64,000 bases of DNA from Branchiostoma floridae (taxonomy: Eukaryota > Chordata > Leptocardii > Amphioxiformes > Branchiostomatidae): contig NC_049981.1 of the NCBI RefSeq assembly GCF_000003815.2, positions 17,160,393 through 17,224,392 on the forward strand, in the 5' to 3' direction. The first letter of the stretch is position 1, and the number at the start of each line of letters is the position of its first letter. The notes under the pieces are model-generated. The model ran no database searches. It had not been told where the DNA came from and worked only from the letters and a program-made list of their open reading frames with translations. The translations under genes were made by a program, and so were the position numbers. Shown one piece after another: positions 46,944-58,858 of this stretch.

Positions 46944-48857
46944 TTATTTTGTAAAGTTCTTTTCTCTAGATCCGTTTTTCTTTTGCACATCAGTCTAGCT
47001 TCTCCTGACGTCAGTGTGCATCTCCAGCTGGATCTGTCATTGGCAAAGTCCTCGAAGTATTACAGGGAGTCCAGATAGACCCAGTAATAATTCTTGTACC
47101 TTTCAATTGTAGTATGTACCGAGGCAAGACTACATTAAAATCTGTTTTGAATGGTGTGTGAGCCTCGCTCTTCAACCACAAGGGACCTTGCTAACAACTA
47201 TGTCCAACTATTGTCTGAAGAAGGTCCGGAGGTCATTGCCGGCTGAGTGGGAATGGGCTTAAGAGGCGGGGTATACAAGAAGAACGCGGTCGTGTTTGCC
47301 TCTTCTTTCGAGTTTCCTCGCATCAGAAGGCCAGCTGTTTTAAAACCGTCGTGTCAAATGTAAAACAAATCGGCTCTTCTTGTGGTTTATCCAGAAAATC
47401 AGCTCAGATAATCGCCTTCCATCCTTTCCTACAAGGCAAAACAATGTAAAGGACACCCCGTAGTGTTAAGGATAATGCCAGGGTAAACAGTACAGACAGC
47501 GCTGTAATGTATATACCGTTACATAAAATTTAAGACAGTGCATTGTTGCTGTTGATCGTGTGGTTGACTCACATGGCAATCAAGGCGTGCTGAGCACAAT
47601 CAACTTCTCATTAATTTGCAATTTTTCATAACAAGGCATCGCAAACAGAACACTGGAGGGGATTGAAGGGATTGTACTGATGGAAGCTTATAAAAGGATA
47701 GGATTGGGGAAGATTAGCGCTGTTTCTGTAAGCTTGTTAAGGATAAGCCTAGTCGGGATGCTCAGAAGCGGCTTGCTTCGCTGCAGTCATATCCTCTTTC
47801 CAAGCGGAACGCTGTTTAGTCCCGACCTACCCAAGCGAATCGGATATTTCATAGCTATTACGTATCACCTTGATTACCTAGCAAACATATTCTCTACAAT
47901 ATCACTCTTAGGGGCATACCACCGGTATAGAATTGTTGCAGCTTGTAAGGAATAAAAAGAATGACATTGTTGGCGCAAGACATCTCTAGGTGATGAGAAG
48001 ATCCTTTGCATTACAGATCTTAAAATCGCCCTGACGACAAATAATCTTAGCCTGTTCAAAGAGGTACCTAAAACCTATCACAAACAAATCGGATACAACA
48101 CGTTTAAAGCTCTTTATTGTTATTTGAACAACAACTCTTATATCAAGCACAAGGTTCCGTCCGAATGTGACAAACTCTGGTCAAAGAAATAAGCGCCGTA
48201 TCTCCAAGAGACGTTAGATGTTGGCGGCAACGTCTAAGAAACTGACACGGTAATGTACTCCTTCCAAATATCAAGTCCTTTCAGCTCTTCTTTTCAGAAG
48301 ACTAGTCTCAACAGTAGGTAGCAATACAACAAAGAAATACTAACGGATATGTATGTTTATTTTACAGTCGTGTATCAAAAGGACGCGGCTATGCTCTCTG
48401 AAAGGGCTATATTCTCTTTGAAAGCTTTCAGAACGCCCTTCCGTTGAAATTTGTTCACCTTCTCTGGTTAATGGCAGTGGAAAAATAAGTGCATTTTTAT
48501 TGCCTACGTGATGCTGTGTTGGCAGAAATATTCAGTGGTCCTTTGGGTCGAGGCCATCGGAACCTACCAATATCAAAAGGGGGATTAAGATGAAATCTTA
48601 AGCTACAATTTGTCCCACTAGTTCCCTCTTCGTGTAGAAAGTACTGTGCTCAGCTTCGAGTGTTTCGAGTTACTCAGCTATAACAAAAGTTCCAGGTCAC
48701 AAAAATTGTCAAAAGACTATCCTATCTGAATATGATGCCAGATCTCACTGTACAGGCCTAGAGCGAGCGATTAGTTTGCTAAAGTCCACTCTGTATGTAC
48801 CAAATCTCTGGTGGTGGATATAGTTGCGCCCATCTCCGTTTCAGCAGCCCTTGTACA
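46944..48857. other. non-coding, possibly LINE-derived at its left end
   Basis: 46944-47045 may be decayed LINE ORF2. Beyond it no recognisable coding sequence is seen. The 91-codon frame at 47680-47955 lacks motifs. Confidence 0.45.
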
Positions 48858-49035
48858 ATCAGTGCAGCAGGGGTTAGTCCACTGATAGCGGTCTGTGTTC
48901 AACTACAGTACTCTTTCCCAAATGCTGAGTGCTAAGCAGAGAAGTATAAACCGCTATTTGGGTATAACTCGGTCGGGATTGAAATCAAGACCTACCCAAT
49001 GCCAGGCAAACATTCTGCCCGGTTGGTTATGACAC
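48858..49035 (-). repeat. SINE-like dispersed repeat, family B, copy 2
   Basis: This is the partner of 4225-4400, with gttagtccactg, aaatgctgagtgctaagcag and ctcggtcgggattgaa shared in the same order. On the minus strand the sequence ttcaatcccgaccgag looks like a B-box-containing tRNA-like head. Confidence 0.6.
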
Positions 49036-49394
49036 GAGTTAAGTGACAGGTATACATGTACATGCATAGATTCGCGTTTCCAAAGGAGTTTCCTTCAAAA
49101 GTGTTTTCCTGCAAGTTTCAAAAGCAGCGGAAATGGGTCGTTGGACATTATGGACATACGTTTGAAGTCGGAAGGTTATCGGATACTAGATGTGTAATGT
49201 AGAAATGCCACTCACGATAACAACTGTCAGAGGGTTTATTTGTAAAAACCCGGAAACCCATCAACGTGGAGTGTTATGAGTAGGCGCCAAGAGAAGGAGG
49301 TAATATTCAGGTTCCCTGGCTAGAGATGCGATGATGTCATGCGGAGTGAATGCCATTGATCCTATTAGAATGCTACTGCTGTGGTTAGAGACGG

Positions 49395-49500
49395 GATGTC
49401 CCTGTAGCGCAATTGGTAGCAGTATCACAATTGAGCTCTTCGTTCTTTTCATTTGGGAACTGGGAGACCCCAGCTTAATCATGGGAAAGGAGTCTCGGCT
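49395..49500 (+). repeat. possible tRNA-derived SINE head, family C
   Basis: ctgtagcgcaattggtagc resembles a tRNA A-box region (TRGCNNAGTGG-like). About 45 bases on, gggaactgggagacccc could be a degraded B box. No second copy was found in the window. It is not a foldable tRNA gene by eye. Confidence 0.35.
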
Positions 49501-51029
49501 GCACCTGTCTTCCGACTGTGACGTAAAATGAGGTTGTGCTTGAAGAGGTGGCTCGAGCATGTTAAGGGGAAAGTGCTAGCAACACATCTGCGTAAAGATA
49601 TGCCCTGCTATGACACAGGAAGGAAAGTTGCTGACCTATGTACCACTAGGCACTACAGGTGTCTGAAGGAACGAACTTGTAAAGCTATGAACCAGCTGCA
49701 CGTGGCGTGACAGGGACACCAACATTGAGGCGGACCGAACCACTTACATTTCATTTCAAGCGATTTCGGACATCTAGAGACCTTCTGACAAATTGCCTGT
49801 TTTAAGTATGTATAGCGCTCAGAAAAAAAAAAACAGGAGGAGGAAAGAAAACTTGCTGATAAAAAAAACGCCATGTATGCTTGAGCTACGGTCCGTTGAA
49901 ATGCAAACAAAGGACTATTACTAAACATGTAGCACAGCACATTCCTGCATCATTGGTATGGAAACTCTAACATTTGATGAAGGATTGGGTGATAATGGAA
50001 CAAGGTGAAGGTGGATGAATATGCCCGCTTGTAACCCACGTCGTCCAAAGTAGTGCTGGACTAAAGCTCTTCTCCAACGGTAAAATGGGTTGTACCTAAA
50101 GGAAACTTGCAAATGACGCCATTATCAGCTTCACCGCTGGCATGCAATGCGACACTTTCGTCTATTTTCTCCTTTACAGCCTATTAAGGACCAGGTAGGC
50201 CTTTTCGCAAGAACGATCGGTCGTATGTCGGTGCAGTAAGCCAGTCTTTCAAACCGACGGCATGTGTTCGGGGCAGATACCACACAACTCACAAATTCAC
50301 TGTCACTCACTCAAACCTGTAGGGAATCCGCAAAGTAGGTCATAATGCAATGTTGACGGACATAACGGGCGGGATTCGGGTGGAGGGAAGATGATAAAAG
50401 CAGCATTGCTTAGGTTTTCTTCACTTTGCCGTAATCTTCAATTCCTTTCTATATATAGGAAACGTTAGTAGTGGGTTGAGTTCGCAGGTTCATTTTATCC
50501 AGGAGTTTTCTAGTCTTTGTATACGAGGATTCAGAAACTGGGCACTACCCTTCAATAAAGTATAGCCTGATGTGCATACCACAGCTAAACTTTCCCTACA
50601 TGTGATTTCTGGTAAATTAACTAGGATCATGGCACCTGGATTATCTACAAATTAGTTTATCGGTAGAACGTATTAAGGGACGAAACCGTCACATGCATTT
50701 TTCTCGCTCCAGTAAATTGTGGTGGAATTGTTTATATTGCTATTACTGTCAGACTTCTAGCGTCAGACACGGTAAGACAACCCTGCCCTGTAAGACTCAG
50801 ATAAGACGGAGACAGAAACACGCTGACGTCTTCTGTCGCCGTTCAGCCGAAAACCATGGCGCCTAGAATGGCAGGACGCCGTCCTCAAGTCTTAAAACTG
50901 GCTCTAATCTTTGTTGGGATTCCTATTTTTTGCAAAGGTTTAACTATGGACATAGAACCAATAGCATGATGCAATGTTGCATGAATAGGTTTTGATATGT
51001 ATACAAGAAGCAGGAGTAGATAGGCTGGT
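49501..51029. other. non-coding, no established gene
   Basis: Mostly featureless. One short frame with a good start context and a signal-peptide-like hydrophobic core (50856-50969) is discussed among the findings. Confidence 0.45.
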
Positions 51030-51200
51030 GGAAGCCTGATTCAGAGGTCACGAGTTCGATTATATTCCTGGCATTCCTGGCTTGAAGTAGTGTCCTTGGG
51101 AAAGGCACTTAACACGACTTTCCACACTCCATTCCTGTGTTAAAGGGTACCTGACTTCGGTTTGGGAGGCTAAAAGGTACACACTGTGAAAGAAGAGGGG
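51030..51200 (+). repeat. SINE family A, plus orientation
   Basis: gaggtcacgagttcgatta (B-box region), gtccttgggaaaggcactta, acacgactttccacactcca and gggtacctgacttcggtttg are seen in the expected order. This is the clearest plus-strand copy and serves as a guide for the family. A tagg/gtaggtaggtag run follows at about 51296-51308. Confidence 0.75.
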
Positions 51201-51584
51201 TGAAGCCTCCCTTCAATACCATGCCCAAGAAACAGTCTATCAAAAAGGTCTATCTATTTTACTCGAAAGCACAGTCAGAAAAAAAAGGTACAATGTAGGT
51301 AGGTAGGTACAAACAGAAAAGTCACCACCATCAAATTTGACATGATTAACATATTGAATAGAGGAAGCAAATCATTTACAATAAATCTCACCACTTACTC
51401 TTCATGCCATTTTGAGATAAAGGAACCTTTTCTAATTTCGATTCGTTCGGTACGGTACAATGTAACGTTGTGTTAATTGTTATCATATAAACAGATGGTG
51501 GCGACTGAAAATGTAACGGCAGAAAAAGTTGCCGTATGTTTTGCTTGTATGAAAAGTGGCTATATACAAGTAGATACACTGTAG

Positions 51585-51792
51585 TACTGTAAATGCAGAA
51601 ATGTTCGCGGTGGATTAATGTTCGCGGTTTTCGCGGCGACCACTTTACCGCGAACTTAAATCCACCGCATTATTCTATTAAGGTATTAGACCGCAGTCGA
51701 TGGTGTTACCGCGAAATTAAATCCACCGCGAAAAGTCATTTTTCCCGCTACCGCGAAATTAAATCCCCGCGAACTTAAATGCATTTACAGTA
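51585..51792. mobile_element. 208-bp MITE with tactgtaaatgc termini
   Basis: The left terminus, tactgtaaatgcagaaatgttcgcgg, is matched in inverse by the right end (gcgaacttaaatgcatttacagta). Inverted similarity covers about 40 bp. The interior contains many copies of accgcgaa(c/a)tt and taaatccaccgc in both orientations. No coding capacity. The target duplication is probably TA but is ambiguous because the terminus itself starts and ends in TA. Confidence 0.8.
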
Positions 51793-54012
51793 TACCGTGT
51801 GTTTACAGTGATAAGATTATAATTGCCGCTGGTGTTACGTATGCAGAGAGAAGCTGTGCATAAAAAAAGAGTAACTTTTATGAGTTTGTTTTACGGCTGA
51901 AGTTCTAAATCACATTTTGTCTACTGATACATGGTCCTTCCTGACCTCACCTAAAATTTTCACTACCAAAACGGGGCATAATCATGGTAATGGCACCTTA
52001 AGGGTATGGGAGAGTATTCCTTTCAATGTCAGGATCTGACAGCCACAGTAATAGGTAAAACGGCCAGGGGCTAGGTACCGACACACCTCCCCAAGTGCAT
52101 GGTAACATTCGAAGGACTCCAGTAAAGCACTAAAAGCGTCTTCCTAAGTAGCCATAAAACGGCCGTGAGGGAAGTGTTATGGCGTAGTCATGAGTTTATG
52201 GCGAAAAACTGAGTGTCTCCTTTGTCACTAAGTGGCGCACCCGCGACCCTGGGGCAGTCCTGGGAAGCAGTGATAGGGGGCGCCACACATTTCCGGCGCC
52301 ATTTTGAACGCGAGCGCCCAACACAAACTGCCAACTTTTTTGGCTATAAGTACTTTGGGAAGATATTACCCAAAGGGCAGTCTGTAAGAGGTTTTCATTC
52401 ACTTGTTGCGCGATAGCAGGATACATCACGTAGAGCTATTCACCGAGGAAAGTTCCAGCAAACTTAAGAAACGGCATTTCTTTGTTGGGTTCTTAAAAAG
52501 GGCGACTCCAAAATCTCCATTATTTTCCGTGAAGAAATGATTCGATAGTCCCTTCATTTAAAAAAAAAGGAGATTCCTTTCATACCGGTGGTCAAGAGGA
52601 ATATGGAGTCCATTTCCGCTTGTTACACCTATAGAAAAGTCGGCTTCCTTTTGTCTGGGGGAGGGCGTTGCGGCCTGCCTGGGATGTGATGATAACAGCT
52701 CCCACAGAGCCACAAATGGCGTTTCATTTTCTACAAAGCTAGCGGGCATTTAGACAGCTTACTGTGAAAATCTACAGGCGACGGTAATATTTCTGCAGCG
52801 ACGAGAGACTGATGTACTTAGGTCTATCTGTGAAACGTGAAAATTACCCATTCTATATCCCACCGCTGCCTGAAACTCTCAATGTCGGCACTGCATCATT
52901 TCCTAGTTTCTCGGTACGCAATCTGTTTTTCCTTCCGAAGACTCGCCCAACGTCCCTATACACACAGATGTACGCACCTATGACAAATTGCGATATCAAA
53001 TGTTCATTTCCTAACGTCCTTGTTCCGTCTGGTGTAGCCTTTTCCTGGATTTCTGTACCTTTTATGCATACTCCGTGCGTACAAGAGAACGTACTTCAAA
53101 CCCAGGAGCTAGTAATGAGCTCCAGTGAGCTTCACCCTGACGACTCTAAGCCAGTACAAATTGGACCGAGCTTATCGGAATGGGAACTTCCCTTCTCCTG
53201 ATAACTGTAGCCCTGATACCCTGTCTCTATCGCAAGTCATCAGGAACAAAATGGCGACCGGGAATGCGATCCAAGACCAAGATGGAAGGATCGACTGCAT
53301 TACTGTATTAAGATGGAAAAGTATCCACTAGAAATTGGTCTTATCTGTCCTACACAGATGGTCAGTGCTGATCCTGCTATCCTGGACAACTCTATTTAGT
53401 TGATCCATGCAATGAGTCACGGGGGTGCCCTAGCCGGCCGGCTGCTAGTTTAAGACCCTGGCAAAGGAAGAAAAGCTCGCCGCCAAGGTTTCTAATTGCT
53501 CGTTGACGCAAGTTGCAGGTCGTGAAAGTTAAAGAGAACCTTCTTCTTCATCAACAGAACTTAAGCTGTTCGGGAGGCATCTATTAACCTTGGTAATGAG
53601 AAGAACGTTACGGAATTCACGCGAGCTGCACAAGAGGGCACTTTGATTGCACGTTTTTGATTATGTAGTGATTGCGAATCGCTCTGTAGCGTGCACACTT
53701 TGTAAGCAACGCGGGCTCATTAACAACCAATCAACTTCAGAGATATCAGACAATCTTTGTGCGGAAGTTGGGGAGGATTTACTCTCAGGTTGTTGAAGGG
53801 GACTGTTTGCTTCTATGTCTCTTCTACATCAGATAACGTCAGAGGCCAATGATGGAGGAATGAGGCAGTGCCTGGACTTCACGCCTACTTCTCTAAAGTC
53901 TCCCCCTCTCTGCTAAATCCTTGCCTGAAGACGCGAGCTTACTTGCCGTACAATAGGCTGCTTCTACTGCCTCATCGTCCACAGAGATAAGGATCCTATT
54001 TTCGGTGCAGTC
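51793..54012. other. non-coding; possible CTCF-like site
   Basis: No gene was recognised. The 129-codon frame at 52812-53201 has no domain. agtgataggggg followed by cgccac at 52269-52286 resembles the CTCF core (AGGGGGCGC), an isolated motif match only. Confidence 0.45.
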
Positions 54013-54290
54013 GTTGACTGTAAATCACCGTTGAGCTCCCAACAGAGCTCTTTTAGTGCTGTTTCCTTACCCGCAATGCCCGACGGGAGATTCGAAACAA
54101 AAATGGCAGCAACGCGAGTGGGTGTAGTGGTTATTTAAAAAAATGACGACCGAAATCGTTGACGGTAAATAACTGTTCAGCTCCGAACCGAGCTCTTTGA
54201 TTACTGTTTCCTTAACCACAATGCTCGGCGGGAGATTCGAAACCAAACTGACAACCAGGCGGGTGGGAGTAGCGGTTCAATGATTTCCAA
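54013..54290. repeat. 145-bp diverged tandem duplication
   Basis: gttgactgtaaatcaccgtt (54013) and gttgacggtaaataactgtt (54158) start two units. Both contain gagctc, tgtttcctta, gggagattcgaaac and gtgg(g)tgtag(t/c)ggtt in order. A short repeat of aacttcggt(a/g)(g)gaggt follows at 54366-54405. Confidence 0.8.
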
Positions 54291-55144
54291 CATGTCAACC
54301 GAAATGATCTTGCACACAGCATGGCACTCACAGTAAACAAGTTGATGGGGTCAGAAGGTCAGTAAAACTTCGGTAGGAGGTTAGCAAACTTCGGTGAGAG
54401 GTCAGGACGAAGTAGACACGTTTCTGTCAATGTGAAAGCGATCCATTCGTAACGCCAGGTCATGGAACCCCGAAGGTTACCACTTTTCCGTAGAGGTCAA
54501 CCCCCGGCCATGCGAACAAATCCCAGCAGTAAAACGTTAGCTTCAGGGAGTGAGCAACATTACTGATATTCCTCTTTTACAATCGGTGCATTAGCTACAA
54601 CCCCCTACAAGAAAATGTCCATCAAAAGAACGATCCACCGTCCTAAATGGTTGATGGATATACATGTATATGAGTGCATTTAACAATATATCCAGGGGCT
54701 CAAATGTGCATTACCACTCCATCAACCAACACAAAGTTTCTTTTTCTTGGACAAGAAAAGCCTTCTGTACTAGCAATGGGAAAGTCGTGTAGTGGTCAGT
54801 CTGCCGAGGGTAACCACTTTAAACGTTTTCACTAAACCTTTTATAGTCACCTTTTGCCCCTGAAGAAGGTCATACTTCGCATGTTATGTACACTCACCAA
54901 GTAACGTGATGCCATCAAAACTGTTAGAGTTTTAAAAGAATATACAAAACTGGTGAAGTTCTTGCTTTAAAACTTACCAATCTAGTATGTCCATAGACGG
55001 CCATTGATATCGATAAGTGTGGTGGGTTCTTTGAAGTGTTCCTGACGTGGCTGTCCCCAAATACGGGGCATTTATTCAACGTCCTGTCCAATAGGACGTC
55101 TCTCAATGTCTCTATCCAAAGTTAGGTGCTCATCTTTCCCAGAG
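54291..55144. other. non-coding, no recognised gene
   Basis: Nothing recognised beyond the small aacttcggt repeats at the left end. Confidence 0.5.
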
Positions 55145-55225
55145 TCACCACGTTGTGCCCTGCCAGGGATTCCATCCCGGAACCAGTAGATTCTGAGTCA
55201 ACAACCCTAACCACACACCGGCATT
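55145..55225 (-). repeat. tRNA-like SINE head
   Basis: Read on the minus strand, gtgtggttagggttgttgac, then tctactggttccgggatggaatccctggca looks like the A- and B-box part of a tRNA-derived SINE. The ccagggattccatcccgg segment is close to the head region of family A. The body is not clearly recognisable on the left. Confidence 0.45.
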
Positions 55226-56865
55226 GCAGCCATGAGTGTAGCCTGACACTCACTAGACTATGACGACGAAGATGTCTCTACAGTCTATGAGAAACACGGA
55301 TGAACAAGTCCCTGTACTGGCAGATCGCGTCTACCGGCTATTTCCGTTACTACAGCCGGAGTCAAATAACGATGTAATATTCTGCCCTATAGGCCAGCGT
55401 CAATAGTACGTTTTCGGCCAGAAAACGACATTTCTGGATAGGGCTAAAAAGAGTAGCACTTTCCTTTCGGAGTATTTGGCGGTTACGTGTGTATGGCAGC
55501 TTTATGCATTAGTATCAAGCGTCAATCCTCTGCACGTACAAGAATCCAGGACACTTATGGAGAAGAGTAGGGGTGACCCGGCGTGTGTGCTGTAGTGAGG
55601 TAGAATTACGCCACCACGCACCAGCTACTTCAGGATGGCTGCTTTACCTTAACGTTCTCCTGATCATTGCGCGAGTTTTCTGAAATCACAGGTCACCAAC
55701 GTTCCTCCAATGCGACAGGGTAGATTTTCGGAAAAAGCTGGACTCTGACTTTGAATTTAGCGACCTTCCTGCGATCAAGAAATTCGGACGAAGGTCTCTG
55801 AGGGAATACTGCTTGCCTAATGGCCGCAGTGTCTCCAACGACTTTTTTCATAATTGAAGGACTTCTTCATTGTCACAATGATTCAGACATACCTCTGTTT
55901 TCATTATCTAAGGACTTTGACCAAAAAAACCCCATCTAATTAAAAGACATAAATATATAGCCAGCTACCATGGTGAAAACAGAGATACTCACACCTTTTA
56001 AACAGGCTATCTAAGGTATATCTGTAGCAAGGAGGTGTATTGGATCTTTTTTTTTTCCTCAATAAATGTAGTTTTCATATCAATATGAATGTGTTTAGGT
56101 CTAAAGATCTCTAAGACAGATAAACGCTTTAGTCATTTGGTATCGTAGGAGGCGAGCCCTACGGGCCTATCTGATGAAAGCCATTTAGCACGAGGGGCGC
56201 AGATGATGGTAATATGCGAGACCAATGGAATATCCCGACACCGTTTGATGTACATTTTGTCTCTTGTCAGAAGCAACAGGACTGTGGTATTCTTCCTTAT
56301 ATGGTCACATCTCAGCTAACAGGGCCTAGAGGAAAATGTCGTGCTTCCGGGTACTCAACAGACCCGAGAAATAACATGCCGACCCTCGCCTGTTTTGGTA
56401 AGTGACAACATTTTCGATCTAAGCTGATGAAAACGTTGTAGAATCGGCTTCCAGCATCAACGGTTCTCCTCATTTATGTTGCAATATTTAAAAAAAAAGA
56501 CTCAATAAACCAAAGTCCACTTTTAACAACCTTCATAATGATTGAAATATAATGGGCAAAATACCAGTGTTGATGCATTTCGGTTTTGCATTATTGCACT
56601 GTATATTTTGATCACTTCAGACGAAATCTATGCGAGAAATAATGCCTTAAAAATTAACAGAAAACCCTGTTCATGCCAAGCATATTTTTCAGGACCATAG
56701 ACGGAAACACATCATTTCTCTCGCTAGGCCCAGTCTGTCACGTTGCAGACCGCCTGACTCAATCAAAAACAAATTAGCACCCACCACATGTACTCATTTT
56801 ACTCACAATCAAGTCCTCATTAGCAAAACGTATCGTATATGAATGTGAGACACATCTTTGCCGGG
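55226..56865. other. non-coding, no recognised gene
   Basis: A 63-codon frame (56214-56402) runs straight into a consensus donor G|GTAAGT at about 56398, but no acceptor or homology supports it. Confidence 0.45.
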
Positions 56866-56872
56866 CCTTTAT

Positions 56873-57018
56873 GTTGCTTAGCAACGAAATGCGTCATCGT
56901 CCTTTGTGATGGACCGTTGCCATGGTGATAGCGGATGTGATGCCTGAGGAGACTATTTTGGAGGACCGCCGCTGTTTTGGAAGAAGGTTTTAGAAATATG
57001 AAGATAATGTAAAATGAG
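56873..57018 (+). promoter_or_regulatory. candidate promoter / 5'UTR exon with two X-box-like sites
   Basis: gttgcttagcaac (56873-56885) and gttgccatggtgat (56916-56929) are RFX X-box-like, separated by 30 bp that contain a CRE-like tgcgtcatc. About 90 bp downstream the sequence aaaatgag|gtgagtg (57018/57019) is a near-perfect splice donor on the plus strand. Together they look like a compact RFX-regulated promoter followed by a non-coding first exon. No coding exon was recognised and the microsatellite downstream offers no support, so this stays a candidate. Confidence 0.35.
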
Positions 57019-57121
57019 GTGAGTGACACAGGTTATGCGGTACTTCCAGCTCCGGGCAGTATGGTTTGGACGGGGAAGGTTTGAAAACAGGTGTCATAAG
57101 ATGGCGCACTCACCGCAACAA

Positions 57122-57240
57122 GTGTGCGTGTGTGTGTGTGTGTGTGCTCAAACATGCTCTCTTGAGAGAAGGAGGCTCATATACACATACACACACGTAC
57201 ACAGATACTCAGAGGGACATCCACTGGCACACACATACAC

Positions 57241-57279
<39 letters not shown>

Positions 57280-57500
57280 GACAGACAAACACACACACAC
57301 ACACACGCACAAACGTACACACAAATACAAAGATACTCAGATACACACACACATAACACACACACACACAAACACGCATGTACGCACACAGACACACTTG
57401 TTCACAGATACTCGGAGAGACACACAGAGACGCATATACACACATATGTACAGACTCACTAACACACACAGACACGCACTCACATACGCACGCGCTCACA
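57122..57500. repeat. GT run and CA-rich microsatellite/minisatellite
   Basis: A pure GT tract lies at about 57122-57146, then opposite-phase CA repeats at 57180-57500 with the longest pure run at 57244-57274 and interspersed cagacag, gatactcag and cgcac blocks. The GT and CA tracts are inverted relative to each other and could pair. The long Thr/His and Cys/Val frames over it are artefacts. Confidence 0.93.
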
Positions 57501-58652
57501 GGCAAAATATATCGGTACAATGGCTGCGAAAGATAGAAATAATATAGCTGGATACTGCTGCCCAAACTTATCAGAATACAAGTAACGTAGTTCCTTGAAT
57601 TTTACTGCCAGTATTGACTACATCCAAGAGTAACGTATTGTGGAGTAACTTACCATTAGATAATCCATAGGTCACGGAAGGAAACAGCAGGTCTGTAGAA
57701 GGCTCTGTCTCTCTCAGTCATTCAACATCTACTTGGAATTGCAGTCTGTATGAAGAATATTTGCTGTTTTTATGACATGTGAGTGTCATAGACACAGGCA
57801 TGTCACAGTTCGACGCGCCATCTGCCGATAATATGAGACACTGCAGCTGTATTCTTGTGTACATGTGTACATTTCATATGAAACAAAACAAAACGAGAGG
57901 CTTTGAAATCAAGACTACATTCCTTGCTTTGTGCTTTCTTAAAATCGTGCATATTAAGATTTGTGTAACGTAAGTGCGGTTGATTCACATTCTGCTGTGG
58001 CTAGCTAAGTAGGACTTGGCCGCATTGGTCGTACGCTCGTCACACGAAGGAAAATTAATGGCCTTCTTGGGATAATCCTGAATGTGCCGTACGAATTTAG
58101 CCGTCTTGTTACGGAAACGCCTGTCTTATATCCTTGTCGGTGGTTGGTTATGTCAGTCTTTTTTAAAGCTCCATCCAAGAAACCAAAATCGTACGACGAT
58201 CTACGATTCACGCGCCGCAAGGTCGTATTTAACCTGAAAGTGGTTACGTTAACTTAATATAAACCGGAAAACACAGCAAGTCTCGCTATCGTTTATGAAA
58301 AACATAAAAGAAAGTCTCGACATAGATTTCAACTGAACATAAGTACACGAAGGAAAATGGCTAGATAAAGATAGGGTGCTTATTTGCGAGGCCTTTGCCT
58401 CTAGGACGGGATTTTCACCTGGTAAGTTCTCACCGCTAGCGATAGCAGAGATAGCATATATTGTTTCTTCCCGCAATTCCAATTTAAGCCCTTACTGTAT
58501 GTAATCTGATGACATTTTACTCTGGAAGTTGTGATGTAAGGCGTTATCTGTGTTTCGCCGCCAAATGGCTTTCTTGGCTGGGAGATATGCACGGCGTTAG
58601 CCTGTACGGGTATTGGGGGCCAAGTGTTGCAAAATTAAACGTATACATAGAA
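57501..58652. other. non-coding, no recognised gene
   Basis: No motif was recognised. A short ttgtgtacatgtgtac palindromic stretch lies near 57855. Confidence 0.5.
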
Positions 58653-58858
58653 CGAATTTTCTCTCACACAGAAGGGTTGAAAAAGGTCTCACACACAGAC
58701 AGATTTTTCTCTCTCACACAACAGTGGAAAAAGGTCGCACACATTGACAGATTTTTCTCTCTCACACAACCGTTGGAAAAGGTCGCACACATCGACAGAT
58801 TTTTCTCTCCCACTCCAAAGTTGAAAAACTTCGCACACAGTCACAGATTTTCAAAAGG
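58653..58858. repeat. 48-bp minisatellite, four units
   Basis: agattttt(c)tctctc begins units at 58701, 58749 and 58797, and agatttt at 58845, each exactly 48 bp apart. A diverged unit precedes at about 58653. Each unit contains tctctctcacacaac and aaaaggtcgcacac. The period is 16 codons, so a plus-strand frame (58509-58907) reads DRFFSLTQ-containing repeats, probably by chance. The ctctctcacac...aaaaagg(t) order resembles the module inside the satellite at 59700 onward. Confidence 0.9.

Noticed and set aside
56214-56405. 63-codon frame ending at a consensus donor (G|GTAAGT) as a coding exon
   Set aside because: No plausible acceptor or upstream promoter and no recognisable homology; a chance donor is likely.
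57023-57565. Frames of 72-174 codons on both strands over the CA/GT repeats
   Set aside because: Composition-driven; Thr/His on one strand and Cys/Val on the other are as expected from (CA)n.
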